This document shows positions 34,207-44,443 of a stretch of 64,000 bases of DNA, one piece after another (position 1 is the first letter of the stretch; each line of letters starts with the position of its first letter). The notes beneath the pieces are model-generated. The model was not told the origin of the DNA. It worked only from the letters and a program-made list of their open reading frames with translations, and searched no databases. Position numbers and translations under genes: made by a program. Source of the DNA: Torreya grandis (Eukaryota > Streptophyta > Pinopsida > Cupressales > Taxaceae); contig JARHVA010000667.1 of NCBI GenBank assembly GCA_037957365.1, positions 2,310,001-2,374,000 on the forward strand. The letters run 5' to 3'.

Positions 34207-35304
34207 TTATCGAAAAAAGAGATCTGCAACTTGAGCTGCAGAAAAAGTGTTGGTGATGGCGAAGAAGTGAGCAAATTTGGTTAACCGATCCACCACTACA
34301 AAGATGCAATCTTTCCTTTGGGCTTTGGGCAACCCTGTGATGAAGTCCATCGAAATACTTTCCCATTTTTGATTGGGAATAGGGAGTGGTTGTAGTAAAC
34401 CAGCTGGTAAAGTATGCTCATTTTTATTCGCTTGACAAACAGGACACTCCTGAATGTAGTGTTGTATCTCTCCTTTCAATCCCTTCCAAAAAAACCTTTC
34501 TCGGATCTGTCGATATGTCTTGAAAAAACCTTGATGACCAGCAACTGGAATATCATGAAAAGTCAAAAGAATCTTCTTCTTCAGCTTGGAATCAGCCACC
34601 AGAAAGATTCTTCCCTTATAATGTATCAATCCCTCAACCACCTTGTACTTTTCATCATGAAAAGTACCCTCAAGAATGCTGGTTGCAAACTGATTTTTAG
34701 CATAATGAGCAAGCAACATGTCTCTCCAATCTTCAGTAAGCTCACACAATGAGCTAAGATGAGGTCTCCTGGAGAGAGCATCGGCCACGATATTATTTTT
34801 TCCTTTTACATATTCAATATCAAAGTCGTAAGCTTGAAGCTTACTCACCCATTTCTGTTGCCTCTCATTTAGATTTTTTTGGTGCATGAAATGCTTGAGG
34901 CTATTGTGGTCAGTCTTAACCACGAACTTATTCCCCACCAAGTACTGTCTGAACTTGGCTAATGCATGCATAATGGCAAGCATTTCTTTGTCATAGATTG
35001 AATATGTTCTTTCAACTCGTAATTTTTTGCTCTCAAACACGATAGGGTGTTTGTCTTGCATCAGGACAGCCCCCACTCCTTCACCTGATGCATCACATTG
35101 CAGCTCGAATGGCTTTGAGAAATCCGGTATTGCCAAAACCGGACATGAGCTCATGATCTTCTTGAACTTGTCAAAAACAATTTGAGCCTTTTCTGACCAA
35201 ACAAAGGCTCTTTTTTTGGTGAGATCAGTAAGGAGAGCAGCATTCTGTGAATACCCCTTTACGAATCTCCGATAAAACCCAAAAAGACCCAAAAAACCTT
35301 TCAA
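34207..35304 (-). pseudogene. Element A RNase H and integrase N-part
   Basis: Continues the reverse transcriptase past a TAA at about 35305. It holds GFYRRFVKGY, the RNase H blocks FELQCDASGEGVGAVLMQ and SIYDKEMLAIMHAL, the linker NIVADALSRRPHLSSL, the integrase zinc part HDIPVAGH..CPVCQ and the first catalytic aspartate in ISMDFITGLP. It ends FFR followed by TAA, where the integrase continues at 34206. Confidence 0.93.
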
Positions 35305-36045
35305 CTAAGTTAAACTCTCAGGAGGTGGCCAATCAACTACTGCCTTGATCTTCTCTGGGTCCACCTTCACTCCCTCAGCACTGACTATGTGGCCAAGGTA
35401 TAGTAACTCCGTCATCCCAAATTCACATTTGAAAGCTTTTGCAAACAAACTCTCAGATTTCATGATACTAAGCACTTCCTCCAAATGCTTAAGATGATCT
35501 CCCCAAGTCTTGTTGTAAATCAGAATGTCATCAAAAAATACTAACACAAACCTCCTTAAATGATTCTGAAAAATACGATTCATGCAAGACTGAAAGGTAG
35601 TCGGGCGTTAGTCAATCCAAATGGCATGACTAAGAATTCGAAATGGCCATAGTGGCATCTGAAGGCTGTCTTCTCAACATCCGATCCCCTCATTCGAATC
35701 TGATGGTAACCCGATCTTAGATCAATTTTTGAGAAGAACTTGGCACCATGTAGCTCATCAATGAGCTCATCTATCTTGGGTATGGGATATCTGTTTTTGA
35801 TGGTGCTTTGATTCAAAGCACGATAATCCACACACATGCGCATGGTACCATCCTTCTTCTTCACAAGAACCACTGCAGAAGCAAAAAGGCTCTTGCTTGG
35901 GCGTATGAAACCCATCTTCAAGAGTTCTTGAATATTCTTCTCGATCTCGTCCTTTTGCCTCTTCAGATACCGGTATGGAGTTATGATCACCGGTTTTGCT
36001 CCCTCCTTGAGCTCAATGATGTGTTCTGATCCTCTATCAGAGGTG
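35305..36045 (-). pseudogene. Element A reverse transcriptase
   Basis: [18 protein letters not shown] starts the domain, then [43 protein letters not shown] and, after a frameshift at about 35595, VLVFFDDILIYNKTW and LLYLGHIVSAEGV. A frameshift near 36045 separates it from the protease linker. The catalytic FDD box is intact. Confidence 0.93.
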
Positions 36046-38113
36046 GTCCAGGAGGTAAATCAGCAAACACTTTACTCTTCTTGGTGAGTAAAGATTGAAT
36101 ATCAGGAGGATACTCTATTTTCGTTTCAGCAGGACTAGCCGAAAAAACCATGAATTCTGCGGCCCAATCCACTTGGTCATGTCGTATCAACCTTGCCATC
36201 CTTTTGAATGATACAATCCGAGGGCCACCATTTGACATCCCTCTCAACACCACCTTCTTTCCATCGGATTGAAACTTGAGTTCCATGGTTTGCAGATTTA
36301 AAGAGATCTCTCCAAGAGATCGCAGCCACTGAATGCCAAGGACAGCATCCGTATCTCCAATATTCACCACATAGAAGTCATCTTTGACTTCGTAATTGCC
36401 CAACTGCATTGACATGTTGGGAACCCTTTTGGTACAAGAAATGTGGAACCCATCCGCAACCATAACTTTGAACCCTTCAAAATGTTCTGTTTGCAACTCC
36501 TTTGCCACCACAGCTTCATCAATGAAGTTATGGGTTGCTCCAGTATCAATTAGAGCAACGATATGCTGCCCTTTGATCGTCCCACGTATTTTGAAAGACT
36601 CATTCTTTTGGAAGCTTGAAAGTTGAGCCAACGTACCACCACTTTCTTTTTCGCTTTCGGACTCTTCAGGGGCTCTTTCTACTTCACTCTCTTCGGAATC
36701 AGATTGCTGGTCCGAAAAATCAGAATTACTCTCACCAGCTGAGTAATACTCAATCTGGTGGAATTTGACTCCCTTCGGGCAAACATGATCTAGAGACCAT
36801 TTATCTTTACATCGGAAACATAGCCCCTTTCTTCGGAGTTCATTGATAGTTTCCAGATCCAATCTTTTGCCAAGAGGTTTCTGCTGGTTAAACTCCTTTT
36901 GGTAAGGCTTTTGATGAAACCTTTTCCCTCTATCCTTCTTGTGGAAGGATGGTTTAGGATGGAACTTAGTTTTGGGAGCAGCCCACTCCATGTTTCTAGC
37001 TTTCTTCATTGCTTCTTGTAAAGACGGTGGATCGAAAGCTTTGATCCATCCCTTGAGTGGCTCCATCAAACCTTCGCTGAATAAGATAACTAATCTTCTC
37101 TCAGTGATTCCAGTGACCATAACTGAAAGTCTTTGAAACTCAGCTATGTAGGCATCAACAGTGCCATACTGCTTCAACTGCGCCAACTCCCTAAAATGCA
37201 CTTCTGGGTCCTTCTCGAACCTCTCAATGAGTCTATTGGTGAATTCATCGTAGCTAGTGATTGATCCATGACCCAAAGTGACTAGGCCATGGTACCACCA
37301 CTCATGCGCTACCCCATCTAGGTATAGTGTAGCGAATTTAATCGCATCTTCTTCAGCCATTGGCCTAAGAGCCAAATAGTTGTCAAGTTTCTGAATCTAG
37401 GCTCGAGCAGAGCTATTTTCACTTCCATCAAAGTAAGAAAGCATTATCTTGTTGATAGCTTGATACAAGTCTCCTTGTGCTGGAGTTCTTTGGTCATAAT
37501 TTCTCCCTTGTCCCTTACTCTTTCTCTTATGATCAGTAAATTCATTATAGGACATGTCCATTTTGATGTCTTCAGGGAGAGAGTCATACTCCGCATGGCC
37601 ACGTCTCAATTGTTCCACAAAAGAAGAATTCTCTTCAGGATCAGGTTGGGTATTTACTGGTGCTACGAAGGTGGGTTTGAAAGGCCTTGACGAAATGTAA
37701 GTGTTGTTTGAAACAGGTTGAGCAACACTTCCATCAAATTGATTAGAGGCACTAGGCTCTCCTCTATATCCTGAATTGTTCTGGAGAGTTGGGTTCTGAC
37801 CCACTTTTCCCAACATGAGGGATACCATATCCATTAAGGCATCCATTTTCTTTTCAAATCTCTTTTCAGGACTTAATGATCTCTCTCTACCCTTCCCACT
37901 ATCATTTCTAGGGTTGGTAAACCTCTCGTTACCCCCTACTGATCTCTCACCTTCTGCCATATTTATTTCTTGAGAAGACTCCCAATGAGCCCTCAAGATC
38001 TCTGAAGCACTCTGACCTTCGGGAACCTGATACCACTGGAACTGTTTTGCAATTTTCTTATCTTCTCTTGCAATATATCTCTTTTCTCGGTCACTCATAG
38101 ATGGTTTGTCCAC
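35987..38113 (-). pseudogene. Element A gag and protease (one TAG)
   Basis: One phase of about 709 codons broken by a TAG at about 37397. First ATG region gives MDKPSMSDREKRY. The capsid part has YFDGSENSSARA before the stop and KLDNYLALRP, YLDGVAHEWWYHG, ERFEKDPEVHFRELAQLKQYG, ERRLVILFSEGL, GWIKAFDPPSLQEAMK after it. A knuckle CFRCKDKWSLDHVC lies at 36779-36820. The protease follows with ALIDTGATHNFIDE, VADGFHI and DTDAVLGIQWL. It would make the particle and process it. It is the best-preserved gag in the window. Confidence 0.93.
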
Positions 38114-38130
38114 AGGATGGCAGGATACGT

Positions 38131-38144
38131 GGCTCTGATACCAC
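38131..38144 (-). other. Element A primer binding site (Met tRNA)
   Basis: Minus strand GTGGTATCAGAGCC next to the 5' LTR. Confidence 0.88.
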
Positions 38145-39871
38145 TGAAATATTCCGAACCAATTTTTTTATTTTTTTAGATATTGGATTACAACATCACA
38201 AGTAAATGTCGTCAAGATTAGAAGTTAATTCCAAATGTACTGAAATAACTCTGCCACTAAAATGCAAGAAATGGAACTCAATGTCCAGTATGTGCTACCC
38301 AGTCCAAAGGCGGAGTAGGGGCGACCATAAGACGGAGTAAATTACAAATAAGGAACTCTACGTCCAGTATGTGCTACCCGATCCAAGGCGGAGTAGGGGC
38401 GACCATAAGACGGAGTAAATTACTAACAAAGGAACTCTACGTCAAGTATGTGCTACCCAATCCAAGTAGGAATAAGGGGCTACCATATGACGGAGTGAAA
38501 TTAATAACAATGCTTTAATTGCTTAATACTGAAGAATGAAACTACTCCACACCCAGCATGTGCTTGCTAACCCCAGAAGGGAAAGTAGCTACCATAGGGT
38601 GGATGCTCTACACCCAGAATGTGCTTGCTAACCCAATAGGGAAAGTAGCTACCATAAGGCGGAGCTGTAAACTATTACAATATTTTAAATGAAATTGAAC
38701 TTATGAAATCAGCTTTGAACAAATTGAGAATGGCTGCCAGTACTACTGTCAGCTTACAAAAATAAGAAGAATTTACTCTTAGAAAGAAGGAAAACCAGTG
38801 ACCTGTTAAATTCTTCAGATGTTCAAAACTTTCACAAAACTTGTTCAATCTCCCTGATTTTTGTTGCAAAGTCTCTTCTTAAAGATGGCGCCCAAGTTAG
38901 TATCAAAATTCGGACCCAATCTGCATCCAAAACTTGTTACACGAATTTTCAATGCAAACCCCAAGGGCGTCCCAGCGGAATGGGGCGATTTGATCTAGAA
39001 ATAAATTGCAAGCCTTAAAATTTCTGTAAATTTGAGCAAAAGGGCGCCTAAGTCTACCCAAGAGAATGAGATGATACCCAGAACTTGTTTTTTTGTATTT
39101 TCAAATTTATGAATGAAATCCTAGATCTGTCTTATACAGAATACAATAACTGAAACTTTATTAATACCAATGGAACTATCAATGAAATAACTGAAAGCAA
39201 TACATAAGCAAATACAAATATCAATGACTAAATCACCACTAGATGCTGTCTTGCAAGCATGAAGCGATGCCCTAGCTAGGAGGCCTTCATTCCCCGAAGC
39301 AGTTCCAGAGCCAAAGCGACAGCATAACAATGCATTAAACCAAGATGAAGAAATGCTAACCCAATGCCTTCTTTTATAGGCTTCAGTTGGCTTTCCCTTG
39401 AAGCTTATCTCCAAAAGTGGCGCCCCTTTCCATGCAATGATGGCGCCCCCCCTTCAAGTCCCTCTTTTAAAATAACATTAAGTTATTTTATCTAGGCCAA
39501 GGTCAACGTTAAAATATAACGTTATTATTATTTTTTAAGTGAAATTAACTTATTCCACCAAGACCGCATTCTGAAGCCCAAAACTGAATGAGTCAACTTA
39601 AAAAGGAAAGTTAACTCCTTGCGACAATCCTGCTAGCTGCCAAAAATAGAATTTACTAAAAATAGTAAATTCTTGGAAATGCTCAGAAAACTGAAACAAA
39701 CATACCTCCGCGAAGCTCTCGAAAAACCCAGAAAGAATTCGCCATCAAAACTTCGAGCAAGGACATCCTAAAAAATAGGAAACCCTCATTTGCACCTTTC
39801 GAATAGCCTACGGATTTCCAGGAATAGGCCAACGGTCATTGTGAGATCAGATTTGAAAAGGGGTCATTACA
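38145..39871 (-). mobile_element. Element A 5' LTR
   Basis: 1727 bp, aligned without net gap to 31569-33295. It is followed by CCTCC (39872-39876), the target duplication. Confidence 0.96.
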
Positions 39872-39876
39872 CCTCC

Positions 39877-40298
39877 GCAAGGGCACTTGTCCTTCAGGAG
39901 ACTCTCTTGAACCTTCCCATTGAACCGTTCCTTTGAACCAAGCTGTTGAACTGACTGTTAAACTTTGCCGTTGAACCAAAGCGATGAACCAAGCACTTGA
40001 ACCAAACCGACTGAACTAGGCTATTGAACCAAGCATTTGAACCAAATCGACTGAACCAGGTTGTTGAACCAAGCACTTGTCCATTTTGCGCCTAAGTGTT
40101 GGGAACCCGTTTCTTGCCTGCAGAGTCTGTAAAAAATTCCTGCAGAGTTCATAGAAATTCCTGCAGAGTCCGTAGAAACTTTCTGCAGAGTCCATAGAAA
40201 TTTCAAGACTTGTGCAAAATTAAAAAAATCAACTGGCTCAAAATAGCAGGGAAGGAAGGAGACTTATTTTTGATCTGTTTGACCAAAAATCGTCAACA
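39877..40298 (-). mobile_element. Element D 5' LTR, second part
   Basis: Resumes the D LTR after element A (GCAAGGGCACTTGTCC) and ends CGTCAACA. It holds the GAACCAAGC and CTGCAGAGT repeats as in the other LTR. It is followed by CTCAC, matching 25001-25005. Confidence 0.93.
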
Positions 40299-40303
40299 CT
40301 CAC

Positions 40304-40638
40304 CATTGAGGCACCCACCCTCGCGAGAAGATCCCATTGTTTCAAGTGGAACGAGGATTAATCATTTCAGCACGTCTTCGATTAGGGTGCAATGCCAGTT
40401 TGACAACAATATCCATGGTGCCTCTTCCCATACCTCAAACCTAGCCAATATTCAAAGCTCCTTCCCCTACGGTATTTAGGTGCAAGAGTCAAGTATTCAT
40501 CATAATCCTCCATTAGATCCCAATGAACCAAGGGCTGGTCCTCATGATCCTGGGTCTATGTAATACCTTTCATCCTTGTTCTTGTTTGATATAGACCCTG
40601 AATCCCAAAAATAGCCAAGATATGGCTTTGACACCACT
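40304..40638 (-). pseudogene. Element H gag start (remnant)
   Basis: From about 40340 to 40560 the plus strand aligns with the gag start of element E (58820-59000), sharing the block encoding NYDEYLTLAP. It is interrupted by stops. Right before the LTR, GGCTTTGACACCAC (40625-40638) is a mutated form of the Met primer site. The left end, next to element D's duplication, probably includes the last bases of element C's LTR; the border is not resolved. Confidence 0.6.
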
Positions 40639-41866
40639 ATAATGTTCCCAAATTGAGACAACGATAAAAAAGAGGGTTATCCAACAAACCCAAACCAAAC
40701 TGAATTCTGAAAACTGAAAATCAGCCAACCCTAGATGGAAAAATTATAGGATATCCAAGCGAAAACACATCCAAAATAACTCCACAAATAGCTAAACATT
40801 ATTAGAAAATAAAGTACCTTTTTTGGAGCAAATAAATTGATGAAGCAACTGAAAATACCTCCTGAAAATAATCTGATTTTAACTTGAATATACAGTTGTA
40901 TTTTTCACCCCTTAAACACCTCAAAATTCTTCACAAGTTGGCCGTCACATCTTAGAAAAATAATAGAAATAATTATGAAAATTATTCCTTGGAAATTGCC
41001 CACCCATTCACCTTTCGAGACTCTCCAAGCAAGTTGCCCAAGTGCCAAAAATATTATAATAAATTTTGGAATATTTTAGGGCCTAAAATGTCCTTTCATG
41101 CATGCCAAATGATCCACATAAATCACCGAATGACTGAAATAAATTATAAAAATTACCTCAACCCTAGAAAAGGGTTCCAAAGACCAAATTGACCTCTTGT
41201 GAGTTGTCACCCTCCCAAAGGTCGCCACCCTTGAAATGGCTACAAACTTGTCCTAGGGCTACTCCATCGAGTTCGCCCACCTCTTTGACTTGCAATTTGA
41301 ATAGTTTCAGCTTTTCGAAGGATTGTACCAATTCCTTGATGAAAGTGTTGTCTAAAGACATCTTTGTAAAAGCTCTTGCATAAACTTATGCACAATTATG
41401 GCACAATTACAGCTCTTGATTAGAGCTGCCCTAGTAGAAGAATGAAGGTTTTCGTCCCCAAACTCCTTGATGCACTTGAAGGTTTTCGTCTTCAAATCAC
41501 TTGGTCAAGCTTGACATACTTGCACAAGATTTCCAGTATCAAAGTTGCATAACCTTTTCAAATGAACTTTCACTTTCTTTTTATATCCCTCCAAATATGG
41601 CACCCAAAATAGAGAGGGAGATTTTACCTTCCTTTAAAATAAAAGATATATTACAAGTTTCTTTATAAAAAAACTTTAGGCTTTAAGTGCCAATGACCTT
41701 TAAAAAGGCCCCAACTTAAGTGAAAATTAGATCATAAAGTGCTTTTCTATTAAATGCTTTTGAAGTCCTCAAATGTCCCCTTTTTTCTCTTCTTCCCTTA
41801 GCTTGTTTAAGAAAAATTCAAGGCTAAAGACTTAAACAAGTTTATACCAAAAAGGGGGACATTACA
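40639..41866 (-). mobile_element. Element H 5' LTR
   Basis: About 1228 bp, TATAATGTTCCC to GGGGGACATTACA; the first two bases are TA where relatives have TG. It belongs to the E/F LTR family. The next five bases, CTCCC (41867-41871), are the candidate target duplication; the other copy would be left of the window. The small frames inside are not genes. Confidence 0.8.
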
Positions 41867-41871
41867 CTCCC

Positions 41872-42374
41872 ATGTGTTGGTTAAGCTTTCTCAAGATCAG
41901 CTACACATTGTTTCTCAATGCCCAAAGCCTTTCTCATAGTTTCTTCTCGCTTCTCGGCTTTAGCTATAGCAGCTATGTGGGCAGCATGGTCCTGTTTGAA
42001 ATGTTCTTCGGTTTCTCTTGCAGCTAGTTTCAGCTGCTCATATTTAGATGTCAAATCATTACACTCTGACTGAGCTCTTTCCTCCAATGGCTCAAATCTT
42101 ACTATGCTAGTTGTACTTCCTTCGATCTTGCTCTAACTGAGCTCACTCACACGCTGGCAATCTCTTTGCAGCGCTTGCTTCTCTTCTCACGATTTGCTAA
42201 TTGTTCTTGTTGGCAGTGCTTCACTCTTCTCTGCTAAGGTTGTCTTCACTCTGGGATTACCTTCCTTCAACCTGGCGCTCAACTACTCAGGTTTCCTCAC
42301 AGGACTTTGCTGGGCATTTTTCACATTGGTCTATTTGCCAACAATCAATCCGATCTTCAATCTCTGATACCACT
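41872..42374 (-). other. Fragment J: retroelement leader with a CRWN/NMCP1-like gene piece
   Basis: On the minus strand a TGGTATCAGAG primer-like site (42363-42373) is followed by about 490 bp. The last 207 bp (41881-42087) read as 68 codons of coiled coil: TSKYEQLKLAARETEEHF, then AAIAKAEKREETMRKALGIE and KQCVADLEKA. From memory this strongly resembles the conserved N-terminal coiled coil of plant CRWN (NMCP1, nuclear lamina-like) proteins; similarity stops at GAAAGCTT near 41883. Upstream frames are also charged but carry stops. It may be an exon captured by a retroelement, or a chance inclusion. It cannot encode a whole protein. Confidence 0.55.
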
Positions 42375-42421
42375 TGTAGGAACTAAAACCGCTTCTACGT
42401 TTGGTGTTGCACACAGCACAT
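42375..42421 (-). mobile_element. LTR remnant of fragment J
   Basis: TGTAGGAACTAAAACC starts right after the primer-like site, as an LTR end should. Only 47 bp remain before the next LTR (I) at 42422. Confidence 0.4.
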
Positions 42422-42458
42422 CTGATGCCCCTCTTTTTTGCTTAGCTTTCTTATGGGC
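42422..42458 (+). mobile_element. LTR I, left remnant (split by element G)
   Basis: TGATGCCCCTCTTTTTTGC resembles the start of the F LTR (50831). It continues at 49918 after element G. The last five bases, TGGGC, are element G's target duplication. Confidence 0.7.
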
Positions 42459-44303
42459 TGTAATATCCCCTTCTCAAACCTGATCTTTCCAGTGACCGTT
42501 GGCCTTTTTCTGGAGACCCGAAGGCTAGTCGGAAGGTAAAATTAGGGTTTCCTATTTTTAAGAATGTCTTTGCTCGGAGTTGGTGGATTCAATGGCGGAT
42601 TCTTTCTAGATTTTCTGAAAGCTTCGCGTTGATATGTTTTACTTGGCACACAGAGCACTTTCAGGAATTTACTATTTTTAGTAAGTTCAGGATTGGCACC
42701 GGAATGGGATTTTGAGAGTGGGGTTGGATTCGTCTTGTCAAGACCTTTCCAACGAGCTATAGATCATTGGTTTCCGACATCATCTTGGCCTCCATTTTAA
42801 AGTCCGTAAATTAAACATTATTATTTAATTTTGGACCTTGGTGCCTAGGCTCAACGACTTAATGTTGAGGAAAAAAAGAATTAAAGAGGATTATATTATT
42901 TTCCCTCTCATGTTTTATCCCATATACAAGAAGATTTTAGAGACTCCCAGTTGGAAAAGTATAAAAAGAGGAGTGCTCTCATTTCATTATCTTTGTCTAC
43001 AGAAATGTTTTGCTGCCAGATTGGCTTTGGGATCGCTTCGAAGAATGAAGACCTCCTAGCTCAGGCATCGCCTCTTGTTTGAGAGACAACTAGTGGTGAT
43101 TTAGTTTAGTTTTGTGAGTTCATTGGGTTTTGTGCATTGTAATCTGCATTGTGTCTAATTAGTTTCTGATTTTGCATATTAGAGGTTTCCAGATCTTGCA
43201 TTTTAGCTACAACAGATTCGAGTTTTAATTTATAAATCCAAAAATATCAAAAAGATTGTTCTGGGTATTGTGTCATTGCATCTTATTGGTAAGGGCACCC
43301 CTTCATGAATATTTGCAGATTTTAATACGAAGCTTATGATTTTATAATGCAAATCCGTCATTCTTTGAAGGCCGTACTTTCTAGAGTGCATTGAGATTCA
43401 TGTCAGTAATTAATAACCATTTTTAGATGCCATTTATTATTACTAAGTTAGGCGCCATCATTTTGAGGGTCTATTGCATCAGATTTGAGATCATTTGGGT
43501 GAGAAATGAGAGAGTTATGAGCATATGAGTAAATTCATAGGTTGCTGGTTTTTTCAATCTAAAGTGCAGATTTGTAAAAAAAATAGAATTATTATTTGGT
43601 CCCTGAGAGAGTTATTGTTTCAGCATCTCTAATCAAGCCAAAGAGAGTTCTTTATATGATGTAATGCTAATCTTTCAATTTCTATGCTCTTGGCAGGCGA
43701 ATGAGTTTCATTTTGTAAACTGGTAGTAGTACTGGCAGTAATCCTCAAACTTGTTCAATTCTGATTTGTAATGCTCACTTTACATTCTGAAGTTGTTTAG
43801 TAATATCTTAAATCTCCGCCCTATGGTAGCTCCTTTCCCATGCTGGGTTAGAAAGCACATTCTGGGTGTTGAGTTCCGCCCTATGGTAACTACTTTCCCT
43901 TTTGGGGTTAGCAAGCACATGCTGGGTATGGAGTAGTTTCATCTTTCAGCATTTCCCTTTAAAGCATTGTTTTGTAATTTCACTCCGTCTTATGGTCGCC
44001 CCTTACTCCGCTTTGGATTGGATAGCACATACTTGACGTCGAGTTCCTTTGTTTGTAATTCACTCCGTCTTATGGTCGCCCCTTACTCCGCTTTGGATTG
44101 GGTAGCACATACTTGACGTCGAGTTCCATTTTCAGCATTTAGAGTAGCAGATCCTCTGACCAATGCTCGCCATCTTCGGCGCCATACTGGTTAGAGTTGT
44201 TTCAGTACATTTGGGTTTATCTTCTAACCTTAACAGGGATTTGCTTGTAATGTTGGAATCTGATAACTAAAAATTTCAAAAAAAATTGGCTTGGAATATT
44301 TCA
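42459..44303 (+). mobile_element. Element G 5' LTR
   Basis: Starts TGTAATATCCCC and ends GGAATATTTCA. Subrepeats with CTCCGTCTTATGGTCGCC occur twice near 43980-44130, and a related CCGCCCTATGGTA type near 43815-43930. Confidence 0.93.
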
Positions 44304-44317
44304 GTGGTATCAGAGCC
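44304..44317 (+). other. Element G primer binding site (Met tRNA)
   Basis: GTGGTATCAGAGCC directly after the LTR; matches the sites of elements A, B and E. Confidence 0.88.
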
Positions 44318-44443
44318 AAGATCTTGCCATCCTGTGCCCATCAGAATTCACTTGACAGAAAAAACAGATTCTACATCAGAGGTCAGAGCTGAGTTCAGTA
44401 TTAGCTTTCAGAAGTTTCAAAGATATTGCATTTTCTAAGGTCT

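Larger units (their letters stand above)
31569..39871 (-). mobile_element. Element A: Ty3/gypsy chromovirus with paired LTRs
   Basis: 8303 bp, flanked by perfect duplications CCTCC (31564-31568 and 39872-39876). Two LTRs of equal length (1727 bp) differ at roughly 28 positions by eye, about 1.6%, nearly all transitions; this makes it one of the younger insertions here. All parts are present: Met primer site, gag with zinc knuckle, protease, reverse transcriptase, RNase H, integrase with chromodomain, polypurine tract. At least three in-frame stops and two frameshifts make this copy unable to encode the full polyprotein. Confidence 0.97.
25006..40298 (-). mobile_element. Element D: non-autonomous LTR retrotransposon with one unknown frame
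   Basis: LTRs at 25006-27249 and 29705-31568 plus 39877-40298 enclose only 2.45 kb of internal DNA. Perfect 5-bp duplications CTCAC lie at 25001-25005 and 40299-40303. The right LTR is split by element A. Without A the element is about 7.0 kb. On the minus strand the 5' LTR is the right one, followed by a Tat/Athila-like primer site (29681-29704). There is no protease, reverse transcriptase or integrase; instead a single 584-codon frame lies at 27734-29485. LTR start and U5 resemble element C, a possible coding partner. Confidence 0.92.
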
